Counted from the first letter of the stretch, positions 8,243 to 18,014 are shown. The stretch: DNA of 64,000 nucleotides from JAVBMU01 sp031552185 (GCA_031552185.1 JAVBMU010000032.1:1-64000), one strand, 5' to 3'. A program made the numbers and translations. Notes: a model not told the origin generated them from the sequence alone.

Positions 8243-9212
8243 GACCTCCCCCGAACTGGCCGCCGGCGTCGCCGCCATCCCGGCGAGTCAACGCCACTTC
8301 GTGGCCGACGACGCCGAGGCGCCGCTGCTCGGCGTCGACGTGCCCGACGAGGCCCAGCAGCCGTCGAGCCTGTGGCGGGACGCCTGGCATCAGCTGCGCC
8401 GCCGCGTGATCTTCTGGGTCGCCGCCGTGCTGATTGTCGTCATCGTGGCGATGGCTCTGGTGCCGCAGTTGTTCACCAGCCAGGACCCGGCCCAATGCGA
8501 ACTGGCCAACTCGCTCGACGGCGCCCGCGCCGGCCACCCGTTCGGCTTCACTCGCCAGGGCTGTGACGTCTACGCGCGGGTGATCTACGGCGCCCGCGCC
8601 TCCGTGACGGTCGGGCTGCTGACCACCTTCGGCGTGGTCGTCCTCGGCGGCGTGATCGGCGCGATCGCCGGCTATCTCGGCGGCTGGGTGGATTCGATCC
8701 TGTCCCGGGTCGCCGACATCTTCTTCGCGATTCCGCTCGTGCTGGCGGCGATCGTCGTCATGCAGACCTTCCAGGACCAGCGCAACGCGTGGACCGTGGC
8801 CGTCGTGCTGGTGATCTTCGGGTGGCCGCAGTTGGCCCGGATCACGCGCTCCGCCGTGATCGCGGTGCGCAACACGGAGTTCGTGCTGGCGGCGCGGGCG
8901 CTGGGCGCCGCGCCCGGCGCGATCCTGCGCCGCCACGTGGTGCCGAATTCGCTCGCCCCGATCATCGTGACCGCGACCGTGGCCCTGGGCACCTACATCG
9001 TGGCGGAGGCGACGCTCTCCTTCCTCGGCATCGGCCTGCCGCCCACCGTCGTGTCCTGGGGACTGGACATCTCGCAGGCCCGGCCGTCCCTGCGCACCGA
9101 TCCGCTCGTGCTCTTCTATCCGGCGGCGGCCCTGGCCCTGACCGTGCTCAGCTTCATCATGATGGGCGACGTCGTGCGCGACGCGCTCGACCCGAAGGCG
9201 AGGAAGCGATGA
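8235..9212 (+). CDS. Peptide ABC transporter permease (DppC type)
   Basis: 325 aa. An N-terminal cytoplasmic region of about 45 residues is followed by the first helix, the periplasmic loop with the family hallmark GHPFGFTRQGCDVYARVIYGAR, and further helices. The coupling loop is EFVLAARALGAAPGAILRRHV (about residues 215-235). The end DPKARKR is typical. The start overlaps the preceding gene and the stop overlaps the following ATG (ATGA), so all three genes are translationally coupled. Confidence 0.94.
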   Translation: MPETSPELAAGVAAIPASQRHFVADDAEAPLLGVDVPDEAQQPSSLWRDAWHQLRRRVIFWVAAVLIVVIVAMALVPQLFTSQDPAQCELANSLDGARAGHPFGFTRQGCDVYARVIYGARASVTVGLLTTFGVVVLGGVIGAIAGYLGGWVDSILSRVADIFFAIPLVLAAIVVMQTFQDQRNAWTVAVVLVIFGWPQLARITRSAVIAVRNTEFVLAARALGAAPGAILRRHVVPNSLAPIIVTATVALGTYIVAEATLSFLGIGLPPTVVSWGLDISQARPSLRTDPLVLFYPAAALALTVLSFIMMGDVVRDALDPKARKR

Positions 9213-11281
9213 CCACCGCGGCGCAGGAGCCCACCGAGCGGGCGGTCGGAGTGCCCCTGCTGGAGATCCGCGACCTGCGGGTCACGTTCAGCACGTCCGC
9301 GGGCCCGGTGGAGGCGGTCAAGGGTGCTTCGCTCACGGTCTTCCCCGGGCAGACGGTGGCGATCGTCGGCGAGTCGGGCTCCGGGAAGTCGACCGTGGCC
9401 CACTCGATCATCGATCTGCTGCCGGGTACCGGGCAGGTCACCGGCGGGTCGATCCGGTTCGACGGCCGGGAGATCGTCGGCGCGGACCGGCGCGTCGTCG
9501 AACGGCTGCGCGGCCTGGAGATCGGCCTGGTGCCGCAGGATCCGATGTCCAACCTGAACCCGGTGTGGCGGATCGGCACGCAGATCAAGGAGGCGCTGCG
9601 CGCGAACAACGTCGATGTGACCCGGCGCCGGCGGCGCGTGCTGGTCGCCGCCATGGCGGCCGACGAGGGCTTCGAGCCGGCCGGCTCGATTCCGGCCGGC
9701 TCGATCCCGGTCGGTCGTGCCCTCGGCGCGCTCGACGACGTCGAGGCGGACCTCGCGCTCGGCGTGCCGGACGACCCGCGGGACCGTTACGTCGGCCGCA
9801 AGGCCAAGGCCGCCGCGCTGGCCGGCCTGCGCCGCGCCTTGAGCGGCGCCGACGTCGAGGAGCGAGTCGCCCGGGCGGACGAGGCGATCGTCGTCGGCTC
9901 GACGACGGTCGGCGAGGCCGCGCACGTCCTCGCCGACTGCGGCCTACCGGACCCGGCCGAACTCGATTCGGCGCCCGCCGCCGACACCCGGGACCGGGTC
10001 GCCGGGCTGCTCGCCGAGGCCGGCCTGAAGGACGCGCTGCATCGCGCCGCCCAGTATCCGCACGAGTTCTCCGGCGGGATGCGGCAGCGAGCCCTCATCT
10101 CGATCGGCCTGGCCGCCCGGCCGAAGCTGCTGATTGCCGACGAGCCCACCTCCGCCCTGGACGTCACCGTGCAGCGCCGGATCCTCGATCACCTCGGTGA
10201 GTTGACCCGGGAACTGGGCACTGCGGTGCTGTTCATCACCCACGACCTCGGCTTGGCCGCCGAGCGCGCCGAGCACCTGGTGGTGATGTACCAGGGCCGG
10301 GTGGTGGAGTCCGGGCCGGCCCGGGACATCCTGGCCGCGCCGCAGCACCCGTACACCAAGCGACTGGTCGCATCGGCGCCGTCGCTCGCCTCCCGCCGGA
10401 TCCAGAGCGCCAAGGCGGCCGGGGTCGAGGCGCACGACCTGCTCGCCACGACGGGTGGCGACGGCGTCAGCGCGCAGCGCGATGACGTGGTCGTCGCGAC
10501 GGACCTCACGAAGCGCTTCACCGTGCGCGGGTCGAACGGCCACACCGATTTCACCGCCGTTGACCGGGTGAGTTTCGCGTTGAAGCGGGGGACCACGCTG
10601 GCGCTGGTCGGCGAGTCCGGGTCCGGCAAATCGACCGTGGCGAACATGGTCCTGGACCTGTTGGAGCCGACGGCGGGCACGATCGTCTTCGACGGCCAGG
10701 ACCTGGCAAAGCTGGGCAAGGCGGATCGGCTGGCGTTCCGGCGCCGTGTGCAGCCAGTTTTCCAGAACCCGTACGGCTCGCTCGACCCGATGATGTCGAT
10801 CTTCCGGGCGATCGAGGAGCCGCTGCGCATTCACGGCGTCGGCGACCACGCCGGCCGGGTGGCCCGGGTGCGGGAACTGCTGGAGATGGTGTCCATGCCG
10901 GCGTCGACCATGCGGCGGTTCCCGAACGAGTTGTCCGGGGGCCAGCGGCAACGGATCGCGATCGCGCGGGCGTTGGCCCTGCGGCCTGAGGTCATCGTGT
11001 GCGACGAGGCAGTCTCGGCGCTGGATGTGCTGGTCCAGGCGCAGATCCTCGAATTGCTCAACGACCTGCAGGCCGAACTCGGGCTGTCCTACCTGTTCAT
11101 CACGCACGACCTCGCCGTCGTCCGGCAGATCGCGGACGAGGTGTGCGTGATGCACGCCGGGCGGATCGTCGAACACGCGACGACCGACGAGGTCTTCGAC
11201 CACCCGCAGGTCGACTACACCCGGGAGTTGCTCGCCGCGATCCCGGGCCGCGACCTGGAGGGCAGCGCGATCGCAGGGTGA
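9209..11281 (+). CDS. Peptide ABC transporter double ATP-binding protein with insertion in the first cassette
   Basis: 690 aa, two ABC cassettes. Walker A motifs are GESGSGKSTV in both halves. The signatures are FSGGMRQR and LSGGQRQR, and the Walker B motifs are LLIADEPT and VIVCDEAVSALD. Between the Q-loop (LVPQDPMSNLNPVW) and the signature, the first cassette carries about 120 additional residues (roughly 140-280), including a duplicated AGSIP motif and an Ala/Asp/Arg-rich helical region. The second cassette is of normal size. The start overlaps the DppC stop. It is the last gene of the transporter operon; 170 bp then separate it from typA. Confidence 0.93.
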   Translation: MTTAAQEPTERAVGVPLLEIRDLRVTFSTSAGPVEAVKGASLTVFPGQTVAIVGESGSGKSTVAHSIIDLLPGTGQVTGGSIRFDGREIVGADRRVVERLRGLEIGLVPQDPMSNLNPVWRIGTQIKEALRANNVDVTRRRRRVLVAAMAADEGFEPAGSIPAGSIPVGRALGALDDVEADLALGVPDDPRDRYVGRKAKAAALAGLRRALSGADVEERVARADEAIVVGSTTVGEAAHVLADCGLPDPAELDSAPAADTRDRVAGLLAEAGLKDALHRAAQYPHEFSGGMRQRALISIGLAARPKLLIADEPTSALDVTVQRRILDHLGELTRELGTAVLFITHDLGLAAERAEHLVVMYQGRVVESGPARDILAAPQHPYTKRLVASAPSLASRRIQSAKAAGVEAHDLLATTGGDGVSAQRDDVVVATDLTKRFTVRGSNGHTDFTAVDRVSFALKRGTTLALVGESGSGKSTVANMVLDLLEPTAGTIVFDGQDLAKLGKADRLAFRRRVQPVFQNPYGSLDPMMSIFRAIEEPLRIHGVGDHAGRVARVRELLEMVSMPASTMRRFPNELSGGQRQRIAIARALALRPEVIVCDEAVSALDVLVQAQILELLNDLQAELGLSYLFITHDLAVVRQIADEVCVMHAGRIVEHATTDEVFDHPQVDYTRELLAAIPGRDLEGSAIAG

Positions 11282-11392
11282 GCCGGTGCAGCCGGGCCGC
11301 GAGTGACGTGTCGGTACCCCGAATCGCCGGAAATCGAGCGGTCTTCGGCCGTTCGCGTCGGCTGACGGCGGGTACGACTTGCGCGGTGGCCG

Positions 11393-11398
11393 TAGGAT
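11393..11398 (+). promoter_or_regulatory. Possible -10 box (TAGGAT) of typA
   Basis: TAGGAT preceded by CCG resembles a sigma-70-class actinobacterial -10 element. It would start transcription about 45-50 nt before the typA start. No convincing -35 is seen at the right distance. Confidence 0.3.
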
Positions 11399-11451
11399 GG
11401 TCCGCGCGCCGACTCCCGGCGCGCCCTCCCCGCTTCGAGATGAGTACCTGC

Positions 11452-13362
11452 ATGCCTGTGCGCTCGGACCTGCGCAACGTCGCGATCGTCGCCCACGTCG
11501 ACCATGGCAAGACCACCTTGGTCGACGCCATGCTGCGCCAGTCGGGCGCCTTCGGCGAACACCAACACGTGCAGGAACGGGCGCTCGACTCCGGCGACCT
11601 GGAGCGGGAGAAGGGGATCACGATCCTCGCCAAGAACACCGCCGTGCGGTACGGCGGCCCCGCCGCCCGGGCGGCGGGGGAGGAGGCGGTGACGATCAAC
11701 GTCATCGACACTCCCGGGCACGCCGACTTCGGTGGCGAGGTGGAACGTGGCTTGTCGATGGTCGACGGCGTTGTGCTCCTCGTCGACGCCTCCGAGGGGC
11801 CGTTACCCCAGACCCGCTTCGTTCTGCGCAAGGCGCTGGCCGCCCGGCTGCCGGTGATCCTGGTGGTCAACAAGGTGGACCGGCCGGACTCGCGGATCGC
11901 CGAGGTGGTCGCGGAGGCGACGGACCTCTTGCTCAACCTCGCGGGCGACCTCGACGACGAGGACGGCGAGATCGACCTCGACTCGGTCCTCGACGTGCCC
12001 GTCGTCTACGCCTCCGCGAAGGTCGGCCGATCCTCGCTCGAGCAACCGGCGGACGGCACCATGCCGGCCGGCCCGGACCTCGAACCGTTGTTCGCCACCA
12101 TCCTGGCGAAGATTCCCGCGCCGATCTACGACGAGGGGGCGCCCCTGCAGGCGCACGTCACGAACCTCGACGCCTCGCCGTTCCTGGGCCGCCTCGCCCT
12201 CCTGCGCATCCACAACGGCACCCTCCGCAAGGGCCAGGTAGTCGCCTGGGCGCGCCAGGACGGCACCCTGCGTCAGGTGAAGGTCAGCGAGTTGATGGCG
12301 ACCCAGGGTCTGGAACGGATCCCGACGACGCAGGCCGGGCCCGGCGACATCGTCGCCGTCGCCGGGATCGACGAGATCACGATCGGGGAAACCCTGACCG
12401 ACCTCGAGGACCCCCGGCCGCTGCCGCTGATCACCGTGGACGACCCGGCGATCTCGGTCACGATCGGGATCAATACCTCCCCGCTCGCGGGCAAGGGCGG
12501 CAAGGGCCACAAGGTCACCGCCCGCCAGGTGAAGGACCGGCTCGACGCGGAACTGGTCGGCAATGTTTCGCTGCGGGTGTTGCCTACCGGTCGCCCGGAC
12601 GCCTGGGAGGTCCAGGGGCGCGGTGAACTCGCCCTGGCGATCCTCGTGGAGCAGATGCGGCGGGAGGGCTTCGAGCTGACCGTTGGCAAGCCACAGGTGG
12701 TCACCCGGACGATCAACGGCGTCGTACACGAGCCGATGGAGCGGATGACGATCGACGCGCCCGAGGAATACCTCGGCGCGGTGACCCAGTTGCTTGCCCA
12801 GCGCCGGGGCCGCATGGTGACGATGGCGAACCACGGGACGGGCTGGGTGCGGATGGAATTCGTGGTCCCGGCGCGCGGCCTGATCGGTTTCCGTACTCGG
12901 TTCCTGACCGAGACCCGCGGGACCGGCATCGCGTCGTCGATCGCGGAGGGGCACGAGCCCTGGACGGGGCCGATCGAGACCCGGACCACCGGATCGCTGG
13001 TGGCCGACCGTGCCGGCGCGGTGACCCCGTACGCCCTGCTGGCCCTGCAGGACCGTGGATCATTCTTCGTGGACCCCACCCAGGAGGTGTACGAGGGGAT
13101 GATCGTGGGGGAGAACCCCCGCAACGAGGACATGGACGTCAATATCACGCGGGAGAAGAAGCTGACGAACATGAGAGCCTCGTCGGCCGACACCTTCGAA
13201 AGCATTGTCCCCCCGCGCAAACTCACCCTGGAGGAGTCGCTGGAATTCGCCCGCGAGGACGAATGCGTCGAGGTGACGCCGGCGGCGGTCCGAATCCGCA
13301 AGGTTGTCCTCGATCAGACGGAGCGGGCCCGCCTGACCGCTCGGGCGAAGCGCGCGGGATGA
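11452..13362 (+). CDS. typA: Ribosome-associated GTPase TypA/BipA
   Basis: Translational GTPase that binds 70S ribosomes and is needed under stress and low temperature. 636 aa, about the family length. G-domain motifs are visible: AHVDHGKTTLVDAML (G1), the EKGITI switch, DTPGHADFGGEVER (G3), NKVDRP (G4) and SAKV (G5). They are followed by the EF-Tu-like domain 2 and the TypA C-terminal domains (ERMTIDAPEEYLGAV; TRTTGSLVADRAGAVTPYAL). The start at 11452 was chosen because GAGATGAG lies about 8 nt upstream. ATG 11440 is an alternative that adds four residues. Its place before the DUF6113 gene matches Streptomyces gene order. Confidence 0.95.
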   Translation: MPVRSDLRNVAIVAHVDHGKTTLVDAMLRQSGAFGEHQHVQERALDSGDLEREKGITILAKNTAVRYGGPAARAAGEEAVTINVIDTPGHADFGGEVERGLSMVDGVVLLVDASEGPLPQTRFVLRKALAARLPVILVVNKVDRPDSRIAEVVAEATDLLLNLAGDLDDEDGEIDLDSVLDVPVVYASAKVGRSSLEQPADGTMPAGPDLEPLFATILAKIPAPIYDEGAPLQAHVTNLDASPFLGRLALLRIHNGTLRKGQVVAWARQDGTLRQVKVSELMATQGLERIPTTQAGPGDIVAVAGIDEITIGETLTDLEDPRPLPLITVDDPAISVTIGINTSPLAGKGGKGHKVTARQVKDRLDAELVGNVSLRVLPTGRPDAWEVQGRGELALAILVEQMRREGFELTVGKPQVVTRTINGVVHEPMERMTIDAPEEYLGAVTQLLAQRRGRMVTMANHGTGWVRMEFVVPARGLIGFRTRFLTETRGTGIASSIAEGHEPWTGPIETRTTGSLVADRAGAVTPYALLALQDRGSFFVDPTQEVYEGMIVGENPRNEDMDVNITREKKLTNMRASSADTFESIVPPRKLTLEESLEFAREDECVEVTPAAVRIRKVVLDQTERARLTARAKRAG

Positions 13363-13445
13363 CCCGCATGGGCGGATCGCGACACATCCACAGCATTCCC
13401 CGCGTGGATTCTCGTGACCCCCGCCGGGCGTTCCCGATGCCCCGT

Positions 13446-13451
13446 TAGGCT
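13446..13451 (+). promoter_or_regulatory. -10 box TAGGCT placed for a leaderless mRNA
   Basis: TAGGCT ends exactly six bases before the GTG start at 13458. Transcription would then begin at or within a base of the start codon. No ribosome-binding sequence precedes the gene, which agrees. Confidence 0.5.
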
Positions 13452-13457
13452 GGGCGC

Positions 13458-13901
13458 GTGGGCGATCTTGGTACCCGGACCATTGGCCGGCTCGTGGCGT
13501 GCGCACTGATCGGCATTGTGGTCGGCCTGGTCGGGACCGTCGCCCACCGGTACCGGATGGGTGACGTCCCGGCGGGATTGGTGGCCGCCCTGTTGACCGT
13601 CGCGTTCGCAGGCGTTCTGGCCCGGGCGTGGGCCGGCTGGAGTGGCCTGCTCGCGCTGGGCGCGGCCTGGGTCTTGATCGTCCAGGTCCTGGCCGTACCC
13701 GGCCCGGGTGGGGACACGCTGATCGCGGCCGAGCCGATTGGGTACGTGTGGGTCTACGGTGGCCTTGCCGCGGTGCTCGCGCCGTTGCTTGCGCCGCGGC
13801 GTTGGTTTGCCGACGCCCGGCCGGCCGTGGCCAATGCCTTCGGCGACCGACCGACCCGGATCGCGGGAAGTGATTCCGCGACCGCCGGGCCGGGCCAATA
13901 G
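13458..13901 (+). CDS. DUF6113-like integral membrane protein
   Basis: 147 aa with four predicted membrane helices (about residues 8-28, 40-58, 62-82, 92-112) and a short polar tail. The function is unknown. Its composition, size and position between typA and the ferredoxin/dapC region match the actinobacterial DUF6113 family. In Streptomyces mshB is usually nearby, but no mshB-like gene is visible here. The family assignment rests on size, topology and context, not on a diagnostic motif. Confidence 0.7.
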   Translation: MGDLGTRTIGRLVACALIGIVVGLVGTVAHRYRMGDVPAGLVAALLTVAFAGVLARAWAGWSGLLALGAAWVLIVQVLAVPGPGGDTLIAAEPIGYVWVYGGLAAVLAPLLAPRRWFADARPAVANAFGDRPTRIAGSDSATAGPGQ

Positions 13902-13936
13902 AATCAGGGCCGGAACAAACCGCGCCACTGCTCGCC

Positions 13937-13953
13937 GCGCGCCTTTGGCGCGC
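13937..13953 (+). promoter_or_regulatory. Short perfect hairpin in the leader of the VanW-family gene
   Basis: Seven-base arms GCGCGCC/GGCGCGC close a TTT loop, 36 bp after the DUF6113 stop and 20 bp before the next start. It could end the upstream transcript or structure the 5' leader. The same GCGCGC+TTT flavour occurs in the 13-bp array at 5260. Confidence 0.4.
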
Positions 13954-13973
13954 CCGTTCCTCACGGAGATCTG

Positions 13974-16900
13974 ATGGGCCAGCCGACTGACCGGGGCAAC
14001 TTCGAGCCGATCGAGCAACCTGGCTCGGTGGCCCCGCCGGCCGTCGTCTTCGATGACGTTCCCCCGCCGCCCGTCGGGCCCGCAAGCCAGAGCGCCGCGC
14101 CCCCGGTGATCAGGTTCGGCGCCTCGGCCGCGGCGGGTTACAACCCGACCGGCGAGGTGCCGTACGTGCCGCGGGTGTTCGCGTTCGACACCACCATGAG
14201 CGCGGTGTTGTACGACGGCGATGAGCCGCCGGCCGAGGACGGCGACGCCGCCGGCGCGGCGGTGCCCGGCGCGGTCGGGCCCGAGTCGGACGTCGCGGTG
14301 CCCGGCGGGGTGCCGGTTCAGGCAGCTGCGGCGGCGCCCGAGCCCGGGGTGCCGGTTCAGGCAGCTGTGGCGGCGCCCGAGCCCGGGGTGCCGGCGGGAG
14401 CCGGGGTGCCGGCCGACCTGGTGCCGACGGTCGACCTCTCGGATGGCGACGAGACGTCCATCGCCGCCGGCCCGGTGCCGACGGTCGACCCCACGGATGG
14501 CGACGAGACGTCCATCGCCGCCGTTGCGGTCCGCCGACCGGGGATCGAGCCCACTGTGATTCTGCCCGAAGCGGTCTCGCCCGAAGCGGTTCCGCCCGGA
14601 GCGGTCTCGCCCGAAGCGGTTCCGCCGGTTGAGCAGCCGGCCGCGGTGGCCGGTCCGGCGGAATCCGCCGGCGGCGCGAGTCCGGAGGGCGAGCAAGGTG
14701 CCGCACCTCGCGCCGGTGAAGACGGCGGTGCCGCACCTCTCGTAGCCAACGACGGCGGGGCGGGCGTGCGCGCGGGCAACATCGACGCCGGCCAGAGCGG
14801 CGCAAGCGAAAGCGAGGCGGGCGAATCCGGTCCCGGCGTGGAGACGATCGCCGGCGTGGCAGCCGGCACCGGCGAGGCGGGCATGCCCGTGTCGGCACCG
14901 CGGGCGCCCGCTCCGCACGCGCCGGCACCGCGGGCGTTGGCGGATCCGCCGGCAGAGGCCCCCGAGGACCCTGAACAACGGGAAGCCCTGACTGTCCTCT
15001 GGGCCGAGGACGCCGCAGAGGACGACGCGGCGGCGCCCATCACTCGTCCGGTTCGGATCGCGCCCGCTCCGCACGCTTCCGGCGCCGCTGGCGCGGGCCG
15101 CGAAGCCGGTGCGCGTGGCGAGGGCGGCGCACGTGACGCAGCCGGGGCAGGCGAAGCCGGCGCGCCGGAGGAGACCGCCGTGGCCGCGGGCGCAGAGCCG
15201 GAGCAGGTCGCCATCCGGTCGGCCGTCGAGCCGGCGGCCGGGACGGATGCTTCGTCGGACGGTGCGGATGCGGCTGGGCCCACCGCCGTCGGACCCGGCG
15301 CGGACGCGGCGGGACTGACCGTGGTCGACCTGGGCGCGGAGCGGGATGCGGCGGGCGGAGGGGCCGCCGGCGCCGTCCCGGCTGACTCGATGCAGGCCGC
15401 GCCCGCCGGCGCGGACGAGGCTCCGGCCGGACCGGTCCCCGCCGGCCCGACTGCCGGCGAGGCGGTGCCGGCCGCGCCCGCGACGCCTGATGGTGCGGCA
15501 CCGGGGGCCGACGCCGACGCCCCAGTGCTCCTCGACGCCCCGGCCTCCGCGTCCGCCGGTGCGGTGCCTGCCGCGGGTGGGTCGGAATCCGGCGCGGTCG
15601 AACCGGCCGCCAGTGCCGCGGCCCCAGCTCCGGGCTCTGCCGCCCCGGGCTCTGCCGCCCCGGGCTCTGCCGCCCCGGGTTCTGCCGCCCCGGGTTCTGC
15701 CGCCCCGGTTTCTCCTGTCTGGGCTCCGACCGGCTCGGTTTCCGATGACCGACCCGCACTGGCGCCGGACCTGATCGCCACGATGAGCTTCGACCCCGAC
15801 ATCACGGCGCAGTTGCGCGAGGCAGACGGCACGTTCGTCTTCCCATTGGAGGCCGACGAGGCGGGCGAGCCGGCCGCCACGACCCGCGCGAGCGCCCAGG
15901 TCGCGCCCCCGTCCGGGGAACCGGCGGCACCGGCGGCACCCTGGACCCGGCCGGGCGGCGTCGAGCGCGTCTCCTCCGGGATCGCCCCCAACGAGTCGCG
16001 CCGCGCGGCGTTCGCCCCGCCCGGGGCGTTCGGCGTCGCACCCGCCGGCGTCGCACCCGCCGGCGTCGAACCCAGTGGCGCCGAACCCGCCGGCGTCGCG
16101 CCCGCCGGCTTCCGGCCGGCCGGCGCGATCCCGGTGTCGGCGGCCCCGCCCGCGTCCATCGCGCCGACGCTCCCACCTGCGATCCCAGTCCCATCGGCCG
16201 GCACCACCGCCGGCGCGCCCCGCGGCCCCCTGCCGCCCGCGACCATCCCCGGCTCGCCGCAGCCGCGTGCCGGCGACCACGGCGGCCTTGAGGATCTGTT
16301 CGGCCCGGCGAGCTCGGCCGAGCACGGGCCATCCCATCCGGCGGGGCCGACCCGGCGCCGCGGCCGACTCCCGTTGGTGATCGGCGTCGTCGTCGCCCTG
16401 CTGGTGATCGGCTACACGGGGGCGCAGTGGTATCTCGCCGACAAGGTGCCGAAGGGCACGACCGTGGCGGGCGTCGAGTTGGGCGGCAAGACCAGCTCGG
16501 CCGCCCGGGCGACGCTCGAGCAGGCCCTCGGCCCCGTGGTGGCGACGGACGTCGTCCTCACCGCCGGATCCGCGACGACGGCGGTCAGCCCCGCGAAGGT
16601 GGGGCTGACCTTCGACGCGGCCGAGACCGCGGAAGGCCTCACCTCGTTCTCGATGAACCCGGCGCGGCTGTGGCGCCACCTCGTGGGCGGCGGACCCGAG
16701 GCGCCGGTGGTCCGGCTCGACGAGGCCAAGCTGAAGACGCAACTGTCCGGAATCAAGGACGCCCTCGAGGTCGAGCCGGTCGATGCGGAGGTCCAGTTCA
16801 CCAAGGGCAAGCCCACCGCCACCGAGGCCGTCCCCGGCAGCCGGATCGTCACGGCCGGCTTGGCCGGGAATCTGCGCGAGCACTGGCTCTCGGGGGCCAA

Positions 16901-18014
16901 GGCGATCACCGTGCCGACCACCGCCGTCGAACCGGACGTCACTCGGGCGGACGCCGACGCGGCGCTGGCCACGGCCAACACGGTCGTGTCCGGACCCGTG
17001 GTCGTCGCGGTGGGCGGGCAGAACCCCGAGCTACCGCCCGAGGCCCTGGCCAAGGCGGCGTCGTTCACTACGAAGGATGGCGCGCTCGCGCTCACCTTCG
17101 ACGGCGAGGAACTGATCAAGGCCGTCGTCGCCCGGACGACCAACCTGCTCGAAGCGGCCGATGACGCGCACTTCTCGTTCGCGAACGGGGCGCCGAAGAT
17201 CGTCGGCGGAAACCCCGGCACCACCATCGATCCGGCGACCATCTCCAAGGCCGTCGCCGACGCGGCGGCGTCGCCCGACAACCGCACGGCGAAGGTCGAG
17301 GTCGTCAAGACCGATCCGGAGGACTCCGTGAAGGTCCTGCAGTCGCTGGGCATCAAGGAGAAGGTCTCGGAGTTCTCCACCCCCCTGACCAACGACAGCC
17401 TGCGCACCCAGAACCTCGTCAACGGCGCCCGGAAGGTCACGGGGGCGCTGATCAAGCCCGGCGAGACCTGGTCCCTGACCAAGCAGCTCTCGCCGATCAC
17501 CGCCGCCGGCGGATACCACGCGGCCGGCATCATCAACGGGGGTCGGCACGTCCAGGGCATCGGCGGCGGTCTTTCGCAGATGGCGACGACGACGTACAAC
17601 GTCGCGTACCGGGCCGGCCTGCAGATCGTGGAGCACCACCCGCACAGCTACTACTTCGCCCGCTACCCGCAGGGCCTCGACTCCACGCTGGCCGTCGGCT
17701 CGAAGGACATGCGGTTCAAGAACGACACGCCGTACGGGGTGCTGATGCAGTCCTGGGTCGCCGGCGGGCGGCTGCACGTCGCGCTCTGGAGCACCAAGCA
17801 CTTCGACGTGAAGCAATGGACCGGCGGGCGCTTCAATGTCACGCGGCCGGGCACCACCACGCTGAACCGGGACGACTGCGAGCCGCAGGGACGGGGCCAG
17901 GACGGCTTCTGGATCACGAGCTTCCGCCAGGTCTCGTTGCACGGAAAGCTGACCAAGGACGAGAAATTCACCGTCAAGTACGCTCCGGACAACGCGGTGA
18001 TCTGCGAGAAGTAG
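13974..18014 (+). CDS. VanW-family cell-wall protein with an about 800-residue disordered N-terminus
   Basis: 1346 aa. Residues 1 to about 790 are low-complexity Ala/Pro/Gly/Glu sequence with internal duplications. Examples are two copies of VPVQAA(A/V)AAPEPG, two of VPTVD(L/P)(S/T)DGDETSIAA, alternating EAVSP/EAVPP and five PGSAA units near residue 565. A single membrane helix (LPLVIGVVVALLVIGYTGA, about residues 800-820) follows. The extracytoplasmic part holds two YkuD-associated/PG_binding_4-like repeats (about 825-1110) and a C-terminal VanW domain (about 1130-1290: NGARKVTGALIKPGETWSL, GGGLSQMATTTYNVAY, HHPHSYY). The topology puts the disordered region inside and VanW outside. The biochemical role of VanW is not established, though it is linked to the cell wall. 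A GGAG sits 5 nt before the ATG. Confidence 0.88.
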   Translation: MGQPTDRGNFEPIEQPGSVAPPAVVFDDVPPPPVGPASQSAAPPVIRFGASAAAGYNPTGEVPYVPRVFAFDTTMSAVLYDGDEPPAEDGDAAGAAVPGAVGPESDVAVPGGVPVQAAAAAPEPGVPVQAAVAAPEPGVPAGAGVPADLVPTVDLSDGDETSIAAGPVPTVDPTDGDETSIAAVAVRRPGIEPTVILPEAVSPEAVPPGAVSPEAVPPVEQPAAVAGPAESAGGASPEGEQGAAPRAGEDGGAAPLVANDGGAGVRAGNIDAGQSGASESEAGESGPGVETIAGVAAGTGEAGMPVSAPRAPAPHAPAPRALADPPAEAPEDPEQREALTVLWAEDAAEDDAAAPITRPVRIAPAPHASGAAGAGREAGARGEGGARDAAGAGEAGAPEETAVAAGAEPEQVAIRSAVEPAAGTDASSDGADAAGPTAVGPGADAAGLTVVDLGAERDAAGGGAAGAVPADSMQAAPAGADEAPAGPVPAGPTAGEAVPAAPATPDGAAPGADADAPVLLDAPASASAGAVPAAGGSESGAVEPAASAAAPAPGSAAPGSAAPGSAAPGSAAPGSAAPVSPVWAPTGSVSDDRPALAPDLIATMSFDPDITAQLREADGTFVFPLEADEAGEPAATTRASAQVAPPSGEPAAPAAPWTRPGGVERVSSGIAPNESRRAAFAPPGAFGVAPAGVAPAGVEPSGAEPAGVAPAGFRPAGAIPVSAAPPASIAPTLPPAIPVPSAGTTAGAPRGPLPPATIPGSPQPRAGDHGGLEDLFGPASSAEHGPSHPAGPTRRRGRLPLVIGVVVALLVIGYTGAQWYLADKVPKGTTVAGVELGGKTSSAARATLEQALGPVVATDVVLTAGSATTAVSPAKVGLTFDAAETAEGLTSFSMNPARLWRHLVGGGPEAPVVRLDEAKLKTQLSGIKDALEVEPVDAEVQFTKGKPTATEAVPGSRIVTAGLAGNLREHWLSGAKAITVPTTAVEPDVTRADADAALATANTVVSGPVVVAVGGQNPELPPEALAKAASFTTKDGALALTFDGEELIKAVVARTTNLLEAADDAHFSFANGAPKIVGGNPGTTIDPATISKAVADAAASPDNRTAKVEVVKTDPEDSVKVLQSLGIKEKVSEFSTPLTNDSLRTQNLVNGARKVTGALIKPGETWSLTKQLSPITAAGGYHAAGIINGGRHVQGIGGGLSQMATTTYNVAYRAGLQIVEHHPHSYYFARYPQGLDSTLAVGSKDMRFKNDTPYGVLMQSWVAGGRLHVALWSTKHFDVKQWTGGRFNVTRPGTTTLNRDDCEPQGRGQDGFWITSFRQVSLHGKLTKDEKFTVKYAPDNAVICEK

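Noticed and set aside
13314..16883. Very long open frame on the minus strand (about 1189 codons) opposite the VanW-family gene
   Set aside because: It mirrors the low-complexity, extremely G+C-rich plus-strand coding sequence. It contains only Arg/Gly/Ala-rich sequence without any family motif, and the plus strand has clear VanW motifs and a ribosome site.
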